From NCBI RefSeq assembly GCF_042651565.1, contig NZ_JBHSDF010000003.1: a DNA stretch of 64,000 nt; one strand, written 5' to 3'. The translations under genes were made by a program, and so were the position numbers. The notes below the pieces were generated by a model that did no database searches, was not told where the DNA came from, and saw only the letters and a list, made by a program, of their open reading frames with translations. The DNA is from Salinispirillum marinum. Its GTDB lineage: Bacteria > Pseudomonadota > Gammaproteobacteria > Pseudomonadales > Natronospirillaceae. This document shows, piece by piece, positions 23,205 to 31,153 of this stretch (position 1 is the stretch's first letter; every line of letters begins with the position of its first letter).

Positions 23205-23289
23205 TCAGGGCTTTGTTGGAAACACCCGTAGAGTGCTCACTTAGTGCACTAAGCTCCGCCCCTCTACGGGTATTTCCGCCGCGCCCTGA
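23205..23289. repeat. Long nested palindromic element between ahpC and ahpF
   Basis: Three inverted repeats are nested: TCAGGGC/GCCCTGA (23205-23211, 23283-23289), a 16-base pair of arms GGAAACACCCGTAGAG / CTCTACGGGTATTTCC (23218-23233, 23262-23277; one wobble), and a perfect CTTAGTGCACTAAG at 23240-23253. It shares the GCGTTGT lead-in and the GCTC-palindrome-CTCCGC centre with the element at 19397. The RNA would fold into one long rod. Confidence 0.7.
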
Positions 23290-23332
23290 TGGCCTCGCTA
23301 ACGCTTTGGGGTCGGACAGATGCTGATACCTA

Positions 23333-23358
23333 AGCCCGAAATATCCTGATTTCGGGCT
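23333..23358 (+). terminator. Hairpin between ahpC and ahpF
   Basis: AGCCCGAAAT and ATTTCGGGCT form a perfect 10-base-pair stem with a six-base loop, followed by GCTTTAA. The T-run is short, so it may be a weak terminator of ahpC. Confidence 0.5.
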
Positions 23359-23483
23359 GCTTTAACCCCAGAATTATATGATTGACGGTTATTCTGCTGC
23401 GCATGTTGTGGCCGGAAGGGGGAAGTTCTGCCCTTAACTCTCACAGCAGCCAGCACCGTTACTAACTTAAGCGGATTGATATC

Positions 23484-25034
23484 ATGTTAGATGCAACCTT
23501 GAAACAACAGCTGGACGCCTACCTGCAACGACTCGTGAATCCGATTGAGTTGACGGTAGCCGTCGATGACAGCCCAAAATCCAAAGAACTCTTTGAATTG
23601 GCGAAAGAAATTGAAGCGCTAAACAGCAAAATTAGCCTAACTGTCTTGGACAACCCAACAGGCCGCATTCCGCGCATGGAAGTCGGCCCACAAGGCGAAA
23701 CCGCCCGGGTGGTTTTTGCGGGTATTCCTATGGGCCATGAGTTTACGTCCCTCGTATTGGCTTTGTTGCAAGCCGGTGGATATCCATCGAAAGAAGATCA
23801 GGCCTTGCAAGATCAAGCCAAAGGCTTGCGCCGTGAGCTGAACTTTGAAGTGTACATTTCCTTGTCGTGCCACAACTGCCCGGACGTGGTGCAGGCCATT
23901 AATTTGATGGCGATTTTGAACCCCAACGTCTCCGCGACCATGATCGACGGCGGCGTCTTCCCTAAAGAAGTGGAAGAGCGTGGCATTATGGCGGTACCTA
24001 CGTTGTTCTTGAACGGTGAAGAAATCGGCAGCGGTCGTATGTCGTTGGCCGATATTTTGAACAAGGTGGACGATGACGCGGACGCGAAAGCGGCCGCAGC
24101 CATAGCTGAAAAAGCGCCCTTTGATGTGTTGGTGGTGGGTGGTGGCCCAGCGGGTGCAGCGGCAGCGATCTACGCGGCCCGTAAAGGCATTCGTACCGGA
24201 ATTGTGGCGGAGCGTTTTGGTGGCCAGGTTCTAGACACCTTAGGCATTGAAAACTTCATTTCGGTGAAAGAAACCGAAGGCCCGAAAATGGTCGCGGCGC
24301 TGGAAGAACACGTTCGTCAGTACGAAGTGGACATCATGAACAGCCAAAAAGCCGTTGCTTTGCGTGAAGGTGCATATGGCTTGAAAGAAGTCGAGCTGGC
24401 CAATGGTGCCGTGCTGAAAAGTAAAACCGTAATTCTCGCCACGGGCGCCCGCTGGCGCGACATGAACGTGCCGGGCGAGCAAGAATACCGCACCAAGGGC
24501 GTCACCTATTGTCCGCACTGCGACGGTCCGCTGTTCAAAGGCAAGCCTGTTGCAGTGATCGGTGGTGGTAACTCTGGTATCGAAGCGGCGATTGATTTGG
24601 CCGGTTTGGTCGACAACGTCACTGTACTGGAATTCGCCAATACCTTGCGTGCTGATGCAGTTTTGGTACGTAAAGCGGAGTCGATGAAGAACATCCGCAT
24701 CATCAAAGAAGCGCAGACCACCGAAGTCGTGGGCGCTGATGGGAAGGTGAAAGGCCTGACCTACAAAGACCGCGCGACAGATGAAGTACACAGCGTCGAT
24801 GTAGCGGGAATCTTCGTACAGATCGGCTTGGTGCCGAACACTGAGTTCCTGAAGAACACGATTGAACTGACCCCGCGGGGTGAAATCATCGTTGATTCTC
24901 ACGGACAGACCAGCATGAAAGGTGTGTTTGCCGCCGGTGACGTCACCACGGCACCGTACAAGCAGATCATCGTATCGATGGGTTCAGGCGCAACCGCTGC
25001 TTTAGGTGCGTTTGACTACCTCATCCGTCAGTAA
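23484..25034 (+). CDS. ahpF: Alkyl hydroperoxide reductase subunit F
   Basis: A 516-residue NADH-dependent disulfide reductase that recycles AhpC (E. coli AhpF 521). Seen: two N-terminal thioredoxin-like folds with the redox pair SLSCHNCPDVV near residue 130, then a thioredoxin reductase-like body with FAD motif VVGGGPAGAAAAIYAARKG, active-site CPHCDGPLFKGK, NAD motif VIGGGNSGIEAAIDLAG and the C-terminal FAD-binding GVFAAGDVTT. All cysteines are present. It ends at a strong terminator (25051-25086). Confidence 0.96.
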   Translation: MLDATLKQQLDAYLQRLVNPIELTVAVDDSPKSKELFELAKEIEALNSKISLTVLDNPTGRIPRMEVGPQGETARVVFAGIPMGHEFTSLVLALLQAGGYPSKEDQALQDQAKGLRRELNFEVYISLSCHNCPDVVQAINLMAILNPNVSATMIDGGVFPKEVEERGIMAVPTLFLNGEEIGSGRMSLADILNKVDDDADAKAAAAIAEKAPFDVLVVGGGPAGAAAAIYAARKGIRTGIVAERFGGQVLDTLGIENFISVKETEGPKMVAALEEHVRQYEVDIMNSQKAVALREGAYGLKEVELANGAVLKSKTVILATGARWRDMNVPGEQEYRTKGVTYCPHCDGPLFKGKPVAVIGGGNSGIEAAIDLAGLVDNVTVLEFANTLRADAVLVRKAESMKNIRIIKEAQTTEVVGADGKVKGLTYKDRATDEVHSVDVAGIFVQIGLVPNTEFLKNTIELTPRGEIIVDSHGQTSMKGVFAAGDVTTAPYKQIIVSMGSGATAALGAFDYLIRQ

Positions 25035-25050
25035 AGAACGTTTAAACTTC

Positions 25051-25086
25051 ATCGTCCAGCGATCCCCTCGCTGGGCGATTTTTTTT
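25051..25086 (+). terminator. Rho-independent terminator of ahpF
   Basis: ATCGTCCAGCGA at 25051-25062 pairs with TCGCTGGGCGAT at 25068-25079 (one G-U), followed by seven Ts. It starts 17 bases after the ahpF stop. Confidence 0.9.
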
Positions 25087-25286
25087 AGCATCAGCAGAAA
25101 TACCGGGTGCAATACTACGTTCCAAACCTGCTTTTTATCTATTGCTTTAAACCAATGGTTCCAAACCATTGAAAACCCGACCTGCGTGGGTAGTGAACTG
25201 ACGGTGCTGCACCGCAACTACCATGTACCCATATCGAACACCGGAGCGGGGTTGATGTTGATTGAGCAGCGGTGAGCGAATAGGGG

Positions 25287-26051
25287 CTACAGCAGCCCCC
25301 ACACGCCACGCATGAACATGCTAAGGCCGGTGGCGAGTAACACACCCATGACCACGCGGCTAAACCCGGCGGGTGACAGCACGCGGCGCACTCTTTGCCC
25401 GATCAACAAGCCGATGATGGCAGGAAAGAGCAAAAGCAGAGACATCACGCCATCCTGTTTTGTCATCAACCCTTGTGTGCTTAAACCGAGGGTCAGGATG
25501 GTGGTGCCCATAAACAGCAACAAGCCAGCGGAAAAGATAAATTCCTCTTTTTTCATGCCACTGGCGAGCATCACTTGTAGGGCTGGAAAGCCGTAAAAAG
25601 AGGTAAGCCCCCCGGAAAACCCACTAATAGCACCGCTCAAAATATAGGCGCGCCGCCGTTGATCGGACTGGACATCCCACTTTTTGAGCATTTGAGCACT
25701 GATGGTCACCACAATGACCACGCCAAGAAAAATCGATAACCATTCACTGCGAAGCACAGACAGCAACTGCACCGACGCCATCATAAACGCCGCCATGGTG
25801 AGCAATAGCGGCCATATTTCCCGAATTATCCGCCAATAACGCACATTTTGAATCAGTTGCACGGAATTGGTGGTGAAGGCAGAGATCATCACCCAGGCCA
25901 TCGCCTGAGTGATGGGAATGCCCAAAGCTAACGCCGCGCCGGGCACCGCGATAAAGGGCATGCCAAAACCGGTTACCCCCTTAACAATGCCGGAGGCAAT
26001 ATAGGTCAGCGCCAGCACAGGCAGCACGGCTAAAAGGTAGTCGAAGGTCAT
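25287..26051 (-). CDS. TauE/SafE family sulfite/organic anion exporter
   Basis: A 254-residue inner-membrane protein with about eight hydrophobic helices. The TauE/SafE pattern is visible: GIVKGVTGFGMPFIAVP near the N-terminus and ISGFSGGLTSFYGFPALQVM around the middle repeat. The family exports sulfite, sulfoacetate or other small anions; the substrate is not decided. It converges with ahpF and is divergent from the AraC-type pob regulator gene. The short N-terminal Met-Thr-Phe start is at an ATG. Confidence 0.85.
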   Translation of the reverse strand: MTFDYLLAVLPVLALTYIASGIVKGVTGFGMPFIAVPGAALALGIPITQAMAWVMISAFTTNSVQLIQNVRYWRIIREIWPLLLTMAAFMMASVQLLSVLRSEWLSIFLGVVIVVTISAQMLKKWDVQSDQRRRAYILSGAISGFSGGLTSFYGFPALQVMLASGMKKEEFIFSAGLLLFMGTTILTLGLSTQGLMTKQDGVMSLLLLFPAIIGLLIGQRVRRVLSPAGFSRVVMGVLLATGLSMFMRGVWGLL

Positions 26052-26228
26052 GGACTAAAGACATTGCTGAATGTGACGCAGTTATACCGATACTCTGTGG
26101 CTAAGGCTATGGTAAAAAGATAACCAACGACGAAATTTGCCTCATGTTTGACGGCGGGAGCGTACCCCACCAACGTGAATAGATTTCGCCTGCTATCATG
26201 AAAACGTAACGGCTGGACAACCGAGCAC

Positions 26229-27167
26229 ATGCCCACGAAACCCCAACAAACAAAAGCACAAGACGTACCGCAGTTTGTGCTCTACGGTGAAGCGAGCCAT
26301 CATGATTCGCTGGAGTTCCTGCACCTGGAACCCATCGCCACGCGCAGCCGAGCCAATGGCTGGGTGATCAAGCCGCATCGCCACGCGCGCCTGCATCAGC
26401 TTATCTTAGTCTTTTCTGGCACCGTTACTGCTTGGGTCGATGAACAGGAACACCATTTGGACGGTGCCTGTTGCATCAGCTTGCCGCCGGGCATCGTACA
26501 CGGTTTTCGTTTTGCGCCGGAAACGCAGGGCGTGGTACTCACGGTAGCGCAGGCCATGGTGACGGACTTGGCCGATGAACGCACCAAAACCTATTTGGAT
26601 ACGCTGTTCGCGCGCCCTGAAATCATTTCTTTTGCCAGGGGTTCTGCGGTATTGCGCCAACTAGAAGTGAATGTCGAGCAAATGATGGACGAATTCCGCA
26701 GCATCAATCCGGGTCGTCATTTGTTGTGTGAGTGGCTGTTGCAAGCCGTGTTACTGCAGCTGAGCCGTTGTGTGGCGTTGCAACATCGAACGGAAGACGC
26801 TCGGTCACCCGAAAACAACGCCATGCAGCAATTTCGCAGTTTGATTGAAGCGCATTTTGCCAGCCAGTGGAAAGTGGAAGATTATGCGCGTGAACTCAAC
26901 ATGCCGCCCGCGCGCTTGAACAGAATGTGCAAGACGACTGCGGGTAAGAATGCCAAAGCACTGTTGCAAGAGCGCCTGCTGTTGGAAGCCAAACGCAAAC
27001 TCATATACACCCGCGCTACCATTGAACACATTGCTTTTGATTTGGGCTACGCTGATCCGGCCTACTTCTCACGCGTCTTTCAACAAGCAGAAGGCACCTC
27101 ACCCAAGGTGTATCGGCAACAGCATGATGCCATGAAAGAACTCGACGACGGCACAGGACTCAGCTAG
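26229..27167 (+). CDS. AraC family regulator, PobR-like, with N-terminal cupin
   Basis: A 312-residue regulator with a cupin-type effector domain (KPHRHARLHQLILVFSGTV, GACCISLPPGIVHGFRF) in the first half and a C-terminal AraC double helix-turn-helix (ARELNMPPARLNRMCKTTAG, IEHIAFDLGYADPAYFSRVF). This layout and its place 116 bases before pobA match AraC-type PobR proteins that induce 4-hydroxybenzoate hydroxylase. In this genome the gene is in tandem with pobA rather than divergent. Ligand is presumably 4-hydroxybenzoate, by context. Confidence 0.82.
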   Translation: MPTKPQQTKAQDVPQFVLYGEASHHDSLEFLHLEPIATRSRANGWVIKPHRHARLHQLILVFSGTVTAWVDEQEHHLDGACCISLPPGIVHGFRFAPETQGVVLTVAQAMVTDLADERTKTYLDTLFARPEIISFARGSAVLRQLEVNVEQMMDEFRSINPGRHLLCEWLLQAVLLQLSRCVALQHRTEDARSPENNAMQQFRSLIEAHFASQWKVEDYARELNMPPARLNRMCKTTAGKNAKALLQERLLLEAKRKLIYTRATIEHIAFDLGYADPAYFSRVFQQAEGTSPKVYRQQHDAMKELDDGTGLS

Positions 27168-27182
27168 GCCGAAAAACGATTA

Positions 27183-27209
27183 TTTGAACGAAAAGTACAA
27201 GAATTCAAA
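27183..27209. promoter_or_regulatory. Dyad in the pobA promoter region
   Basis: TTTGAA and TTCAAA are placed symmetrically around a 15-base AT-rich centre, 75 bases upstream of the pobA start. It is a possible regulator site or overlaps a -35 element; evidence is by pattern only. Confidence 0.3.
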
Positions 27210-27283
27210 CGTAATCTGCATTAAATCACGCGCCAAAAAGCGGACACTGTACCTCACTGAAAGAACAATAATGAGGTAGTGCT

Positions 27284-28498
27284 GTGAAAACCATTCAAAC
27301 GCAAGTGGCTATTATCGGCGGCGGCCCATCCGGCCTGCTACTGGGTCAACTGTTGCATAAGCAAGGCATTGACAACGTCATTGTCGAGCGCGTCAGCGGC
27401 GATTATATATTGGGCCGTATCCGCGCCGGTATTCTGGAACAGGGCTTGGTCGATTTACTGCATGAAGCCGGGGTAGCCGACCGGATGATGAAAGAAGGCC
27501 ATGTACACGATGGCGTTGAACTGAGCATTGACGACGAACGCTTCCGCATCAACTTGAAAGAACTCACCGGTGGCGCAACCGTGATGTGCTACGGCCAAAC
27601 GGAAGTCACGCGTGACCTCATGGACGCACGCAAAGCGTCCGGCCAGCAGACGTGCTACGAAGCCGAAAACACCGAACTGCACGACGTGAAATCCGATCAG
27701 CCGTATGTAACCTTTATGCAGAACGGTGAGCCAGTGCACATTAATTGCCAATACATCGCCGGTTGCGATGGTTTTCACGGCGTATCGCGCAAAACCATTC
27801 CCGAAGATTCACGCAAAGAATTTGAACGCGTGTATCCTTTCGGCTGGCTGGGTCTGTTGGCCGACACGCCACCTTGCAACGACGAACTGATCTACGCCAA
27901 AACGCAGCGCGGTTTTGCGTTGGCCAGTCAGCGCTCACCCACGCGTTCGCGCTATTACATTCAAGTGCCACTGACCGACAAGGTGGAAAACTGGTCGGAC
28001 GACGCCTTCTGGGCCGAGCTCAAAAAGCGGTTGCCTGCCGACATCGCCGCGAACATGGTGACTGGCCCCAGCATTGAAAAGAGCATCGCGCCCTTGCGTT
28101 CTTTCGTGTGTGAACCCATGCAGTATGGCAATTTGTTCTTGGTCGGTGACGCCGCGCACATTGTGCCGCCCACCGGTGCCAAAGGCTTGAATTTGGCCGC
28201 GTCTGACGTGGCGACGCTGTACAAAGTGCTGACACGGGTGTTCAATGGCGGCGACAAGAGCGCCGTGGAGCAATACTCCCCGATTTGTCTGCGCCGCGTC
28301 TGGAACGGCGAACGCTTCTCGTGGTGGATGACCAACATGATGCACAATTTCGACGAAGAATTGGCGAAAGACGGTTCCGACCGGGAAACCCATCAACGCT
28401 TCATGGACTCGGAAATCCATTATTACCTGACCTCCGAAGCGGGTCAGAAGGTTATTGCCGAGCAGTACGTTGGTTTGCCGTATGAGGATCTGGCGTAA
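27284..28498 (+). CDS. pobA: 4-Hydroxybenzoate 3-monooxygenase
   Basis: A 404-residue FAD monooxygenase that turns 4-hydroxybenzoate into protocatechuate with NADPH and oxygen. Seen: FAD-binding VAIIGGGPSGLLLGQLLHKQ at the start, RIRAGILEQG (substrate/FAD loop typical of PHBH), the DG fingerprint AGCDGFHGVSRKTIP, and GDAAHIVPPTGAKGLNLAASD. Pseudomonas PobA has 394 residues, so length is normal. The start is GTG, with GAGGT seven bases upstream. It follows its likely regulator and lies 7 kb from a hydroxycinnamate-type beta-oxidation operon whose predicted product is 4-hydroxybenzoate. Confidence 0.95.
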   Translation: MKTIQTQVAIIGGGPSGLLLGQLLHKQGIDNVIVERVSGDYILGRIRAGILEQGLVDLLHEAGVADRMMKEGHVHDGVELSIDDERFRINLKELTGGATVMCYGQTEVTRDLMDARKASGQQTCYEAENTELHDVKSDQPYVTFMQNGEPVHINCQYIAGCDGFHGVSRKTIPEDSRKEFERVYPFGWLGLLADTPPCNDELIYAKTQRGFALASQRSPTRSRYYIQVPLTDKVENWSDDAFWAELKKRLPADIAANMVTGPSIEKSIAPLRSFVCEPMQYGNLFLVGDAAHIVPPTGAKGLNLAASDVATLYKVLTRVFNGGDKSAVEQYSPICLRRVWNGERFSWWMTNMMHNFDEELAKDGSDRETHQRFMDSEIHYYLTSEAGQKVIAEQYVGLPYEDLA

Positions 28499-28503
28499 GA
28501 AAA

Positions 28504-28519
28504 TGGGATAAAATTCCCA
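28504..28519. promoter_or_regulatory. Dyad 1 upstream of the DUF6502 gene
   Basis: TGGGATAAAATTCCCA: TGGGA and TCCCA arms around six AT bases. A second, same-sized site TGGGAATAATATCCCA lies at 28553-28568, centre to centre 49 bases away. The pair looks like a double operator around one promoter. Confidence 0.55.
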
Positions 28520-28552
28520 AAAAATGAAAAATATGCTTGTCAGGGTTCATGT

Positions 28553-28568
28553 TTGGGAATAATATCCC
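28553..28568. promoter_or_regulatory. Dyad 2 upstream of the DUF6502 gene
   Basis: TGGGAATAATATCCCA, same TGGGA-N6-TCCCA pattern as dyad 1. It ends four bases before ATG 28573. This makes ATG 28573 or ATG 28549 the likely start rather than the upstream TTG, since an operator here fits a promoter or leader. Confidence 0.55.
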
Positions 28569-28572
28569 AAAT

Positions 28573-29412
28573 ATGAACTCAAGCACCGTATCACCATTAC
28601 ATAAAGCCCTCTATCGCCTGCTGCGACCCTTGTTGCGGATTGTCTTGCGCAACGGCATGGCCTATGGCGAGTTCAACGAGTTGGTGAAACGCGCCTACGT
28701 CGATGTGGCGTTAAATGATCTTGCCCCAAACCGTAAAAAACCGACCGATTCACACGCCGCGGTGCTGACCGGTCTCACTCGTAAAGAAGTAAAGCGCCTA
28801 CGGGAGTGGATTCAGAACGCCGATGAACCCGCCAGCGTACCCGCCCAAGGTCGGGCTGACCGGGTGGTGTCGGGGTGGGTCAACGATGCCGATTTCCACG
28901 ATGACCAGGGCGAACCCGCAATCCTCCCATTCGACGGACCCATCAGTTTCAGCACCTTAGTAAAGCGCTACAGCGGCGACATGCCCGCCCGTGCATTAGG
29001 TAATGAGCTGTGCAAACAAGGTGTCGCACAAGAAGATACCAACGGCTGGACGCTGCTGAAAAAAGCCTATATTCCGCTCGGTGACGACAGCCAACTGTTG
29101 CGCATCTTTGGCAGCGATGTGAGCGCTATGCTCACCACCATTGACCACAACCTGACTGCTGCGCAACACCAAGAAGCCCCTCGGTTTCAACGTACCGTGG
29201 CCTACACCAAAATCCCTCGGTCAGCCTTACCGGAATGGAACGCGCTGGCGCATGAGGAAGCGCAAGCCTTGTTGTTGCGCCTGAATGCCTGGTTGGCGGC
29301 ACGCGATGCCGACGTTACGGGAGAGACACCAGCCGAGCCGCTGGTGCGCCTTGGATTAAGTATTTTTGCTTTAGAGGAAGCGTCGGAGAGCGACGCTTCA
29401 AACGAACCCTAA
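28573..29412 (+). CDS. DUF6502 family protein
   Basis: About 279 residues from ATG 28573. The N-terminus (LHKALYRLLRPLLRIVLRNG followed by MAYGEFNELVKRAYVDVA) and DSHAAVLTGLTRKEVKRLRE match the DUF6502 family; the second block looks like a helix-turn-helix, so a DNA-binding role is possible. No signal peptide or membrane helix. It is followed 40 bases later by a DUF5666 lipoprotein gene, an association seen in other gammaproteobacteria. Upstream in-frame starts exist (ATG 28549, TTG 28537), but they overlap the paired dyads at 28504-28568. Function unknown; autoregulation through these dyads is a hypothesis. Confidence 0.75.
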   Translation: MNSSTVSPLHKALYRLLRPLLRIVLRNGMAYGEFNELVKRAYVDVALNDLAPNRKKPTDSHAAVLTGLTRKEVKRLREWIQNADEPASVPAQGRADRVVSGWVNDADFHDDQGEPAILPFDGPISFSTLVKRYSGDMPARALGNELCKQGVAQEDTNGWTLLKKAYIPLGDDSQLLRIFGSDVSAMLTTIDHNLTAAQHQEAPRFQRTVAYTKIPRSALPEWNALAHEEAQALLLRLNAWLAARDADVTGETPAEPLVRLGLSIFALEEASESDASNEP

Positions 29413-29452
29413 CCGTTGGTCAACACCAACGACTGTGACACTGGAGAGCATC

Positions 29453-30976
29453 ATGTTGCATACCCTTTTGCCTTTGAAGCCGTTGCAGAACTGCCCACAG
29501 CAGCTAAAAACTTGGCGCCTGAAAATCCTGAGCGTGGGGGCAGCCCTGACGCTCGGCACCGTGGCCGGCTGTAATTTTGTTGATGCATCCGTCGCCGAAG
29601 GCGGTATACAGGGCACCGGGTTCAGCCTCGGACCCATCACCCAATTTGGTTCCATCTACGTGAACGGCACGCGCTACAACACCGACGACGCCGATTATGA
29701 AATCAACGGCAATACGGCTGCGAGCTTGGGCGACGACGACCTAAAGCAGGGCATGATCGTGCGGGTTGAAGGCCAATGGCGGCGCGACAGCACCGGCCGC
29801 GCCGACAAAGTGGTCTACGACGACACCCTGCGCGGCACCATCAGCGCAAAAACATGGGATGTCACCACGCGCACGGGCGAATTCACCTTGCTGGGACAAA
29901 CCGTACAGCTCACCGGACAAACCGTATTTTCTGGCACCACCGCCGAAACGCTGGCGAACGGCACACGGGTATCTGTGAGCGCTTGGTCAAATACGGATGG
30001 TTCGTTTCGCGCCAGCTTAGTGACGGTACAAACGGATACTTCACTAGACGACCAGTTGGAAGGGGTGATCTCTAACCTGAGCGAGATACAGCAAACCTTT
30101 ATAATCGGCAGCTTACAGGTGTCCTACACCAGCGGCACCCCATTAAATGGCGTGACACTGGCCGATGGTAAGCGCGTACAAGTGACCGGTTCTTTTGATC
30201 AAACCGAATCCGAGTTCATGGCCGATGATATTAACCTCGACGACCAAGCCCGCTTCTACCGCGGTAAATCGGGCGATGACGTCGAATTCACCGGCCCGAT
30301 TGAGAACCTGAACACCACGACGAACACCCTGACCGTCAACGGCATTACCGTAACATGGTCAGCCGGTGACGACGATGTGTTCGATGACGACCTCACCGAA
30401 GCAGATCTACAAAACGGCCTGCTGGTGCAGATCGAGGGTGAATGGGGTACAGACGGCGTACGCGCCGAAGAAATTGAACTGCGCGACGCCAACGCTGAAT
30501 TGGAGGCGGAAGTAGAAAGTCTCGACGCCAGTGCATATACCCTGAAGGTGGGCGGTGTAACAGTATTGGTGACCCCGTTTAGCATTCTTCTCGACGATGA
30601 CAACGACCAGCGCCTGAGCCGTGATGCCTTTTTCACATCCACAGCGGCCGGCACCTGGCTGGAGATCGACGGCATTGATCGCGCTGACGACAACGGCAAC
30701 CGCATCCTCGAAGCCATTAAGATCGAGCGGGAAGATGACGACGAAGATGACGAATACCAACTGGAAGGCAGCATCACCGCAAAGGGTACCGACAACAGCA
30801 CAAATTACATCGTCGTTCTCGGTGTACGCCTTATCATTCCGGATGACAGTGTCGTGGAAGATGGCACCTTCAGCAGCCTCATGGTGGGCGACTTTGTTGA
30901 AGTCAGCTATGGCCGAAGCGGCAGCATTTACTCCGCTACTGAGATTGAAGTGGAAGACGACGATGACGACGACTGA
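29453..30976 (+). CDS. DUF5666 repeat lipoprotein
   Basis: A 507-residue exported protein. The N-terminus is a lipoprotein signal with lipobox-like TVAGC (Cys near residue 38), so it should be attached to a membrane facing the periplasm or cell surface. The rest consists of about six tandem DUF5666-like beta units, each beginning with a G.I..L/V...T..F.V.G pattern, e.g. LEGVISNLSEIQQTFIIG and GPIENLNTTTNTLTVNG, and it ends in an acidic run EVEDDDDDD. The Asp-rich character suggests calcium or other cation contacts. ATG 29453 has GGAG six bases before it; GTG 29435 is an alternative. It forms a unit with the DUF6502 gene and ends at a strong terminator. Role unknown. Confidence 0.8.
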   Translation: MLHTLLPLKPLQNCPQQLKTWRLKILSVGAALTLGTVAGCNFVDASVAEGGIQGTGFSLGPITQFGSIYVNGTRYNTDDADYEINGNTAASLGDDDLKQGMIVRVEGQWRRDSTGRADKVVYDDTLRGTISAKTWDVTTRTGEFTLLGQTVQLTGQTVFSGTTAETLANGTRVSVSAWSNTDGSFRASLVTVQTDTSLDDQLEGVISNLSEIQQTFIIGSLQVSYTSGTPLNGVTLADGKRVQVTGSFDQTESEFMADDINLDDQARFYRGKSGDDVEFTGPIENLNTTTNTLTVNGITVTWSAGDDDVFDDDLTEADLQNGLLVQIEGEWGTDGVRAEEIELRDANAELEAEVESLDASAYTLKVGGVTVLVTPFSILLDDDNDQRLSRDAFFTSTAAGTWLEIDGIDRADDNGNRILEAIKIEREDDDEDDEYQLEGSITAKGTDNSTNYIVVLGVRLIIPDDSVVEDGTFSSLMVGDFVEVSYGRSGSIYSATEIEVEDDDDDD

Positions 30977-31021
30977 GAACCGCATCACATTTCTCGCCGA
31001 ACCGTAATCGCATCCTTGTAA

Positions 31022-31047
31022 AGCCCTCTCCACGAGGGCTTTTTTTT
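31022..31047 (+). terminator. Rho-independent terminator of the DUF6502-DUF5666 unit
   Basis: AGCCCTC (31022-31028) pairs with GAGGGCT (31034-31040) over a five-base loop and eight Ts follow. It lies 45 bases after the DUF5666 stop. Confidence 0.9.
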
Positions 31048-31153
31048 CTGCCATACTGCCGCGCGTTGATGGCTCAGGGAGGTGCCATGCTGAACGTTCG
31101 TGTTGCCCCTCCTCGCGCTCAACCTCTTCAGGAACCTAAAAAAGGATGCGAAC

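Noticed and set aside
28537..28572. TTG/ATG starts for the DUF6502 gene at 28537 and 28549
   Set aside because: They place coding sequence over the second dyad and lack a good ribosome-binding site; ATG 28573 starts at the conserved helix. Not fully excluded.
30256..30801. Long minus-strand ORF of 181 codons within the DUF5666 gene
   Set aside because: Serine- and arginine-rich antisense of an Asp-rich repeat gene; low-complexity shadow without ribosome-binding site.
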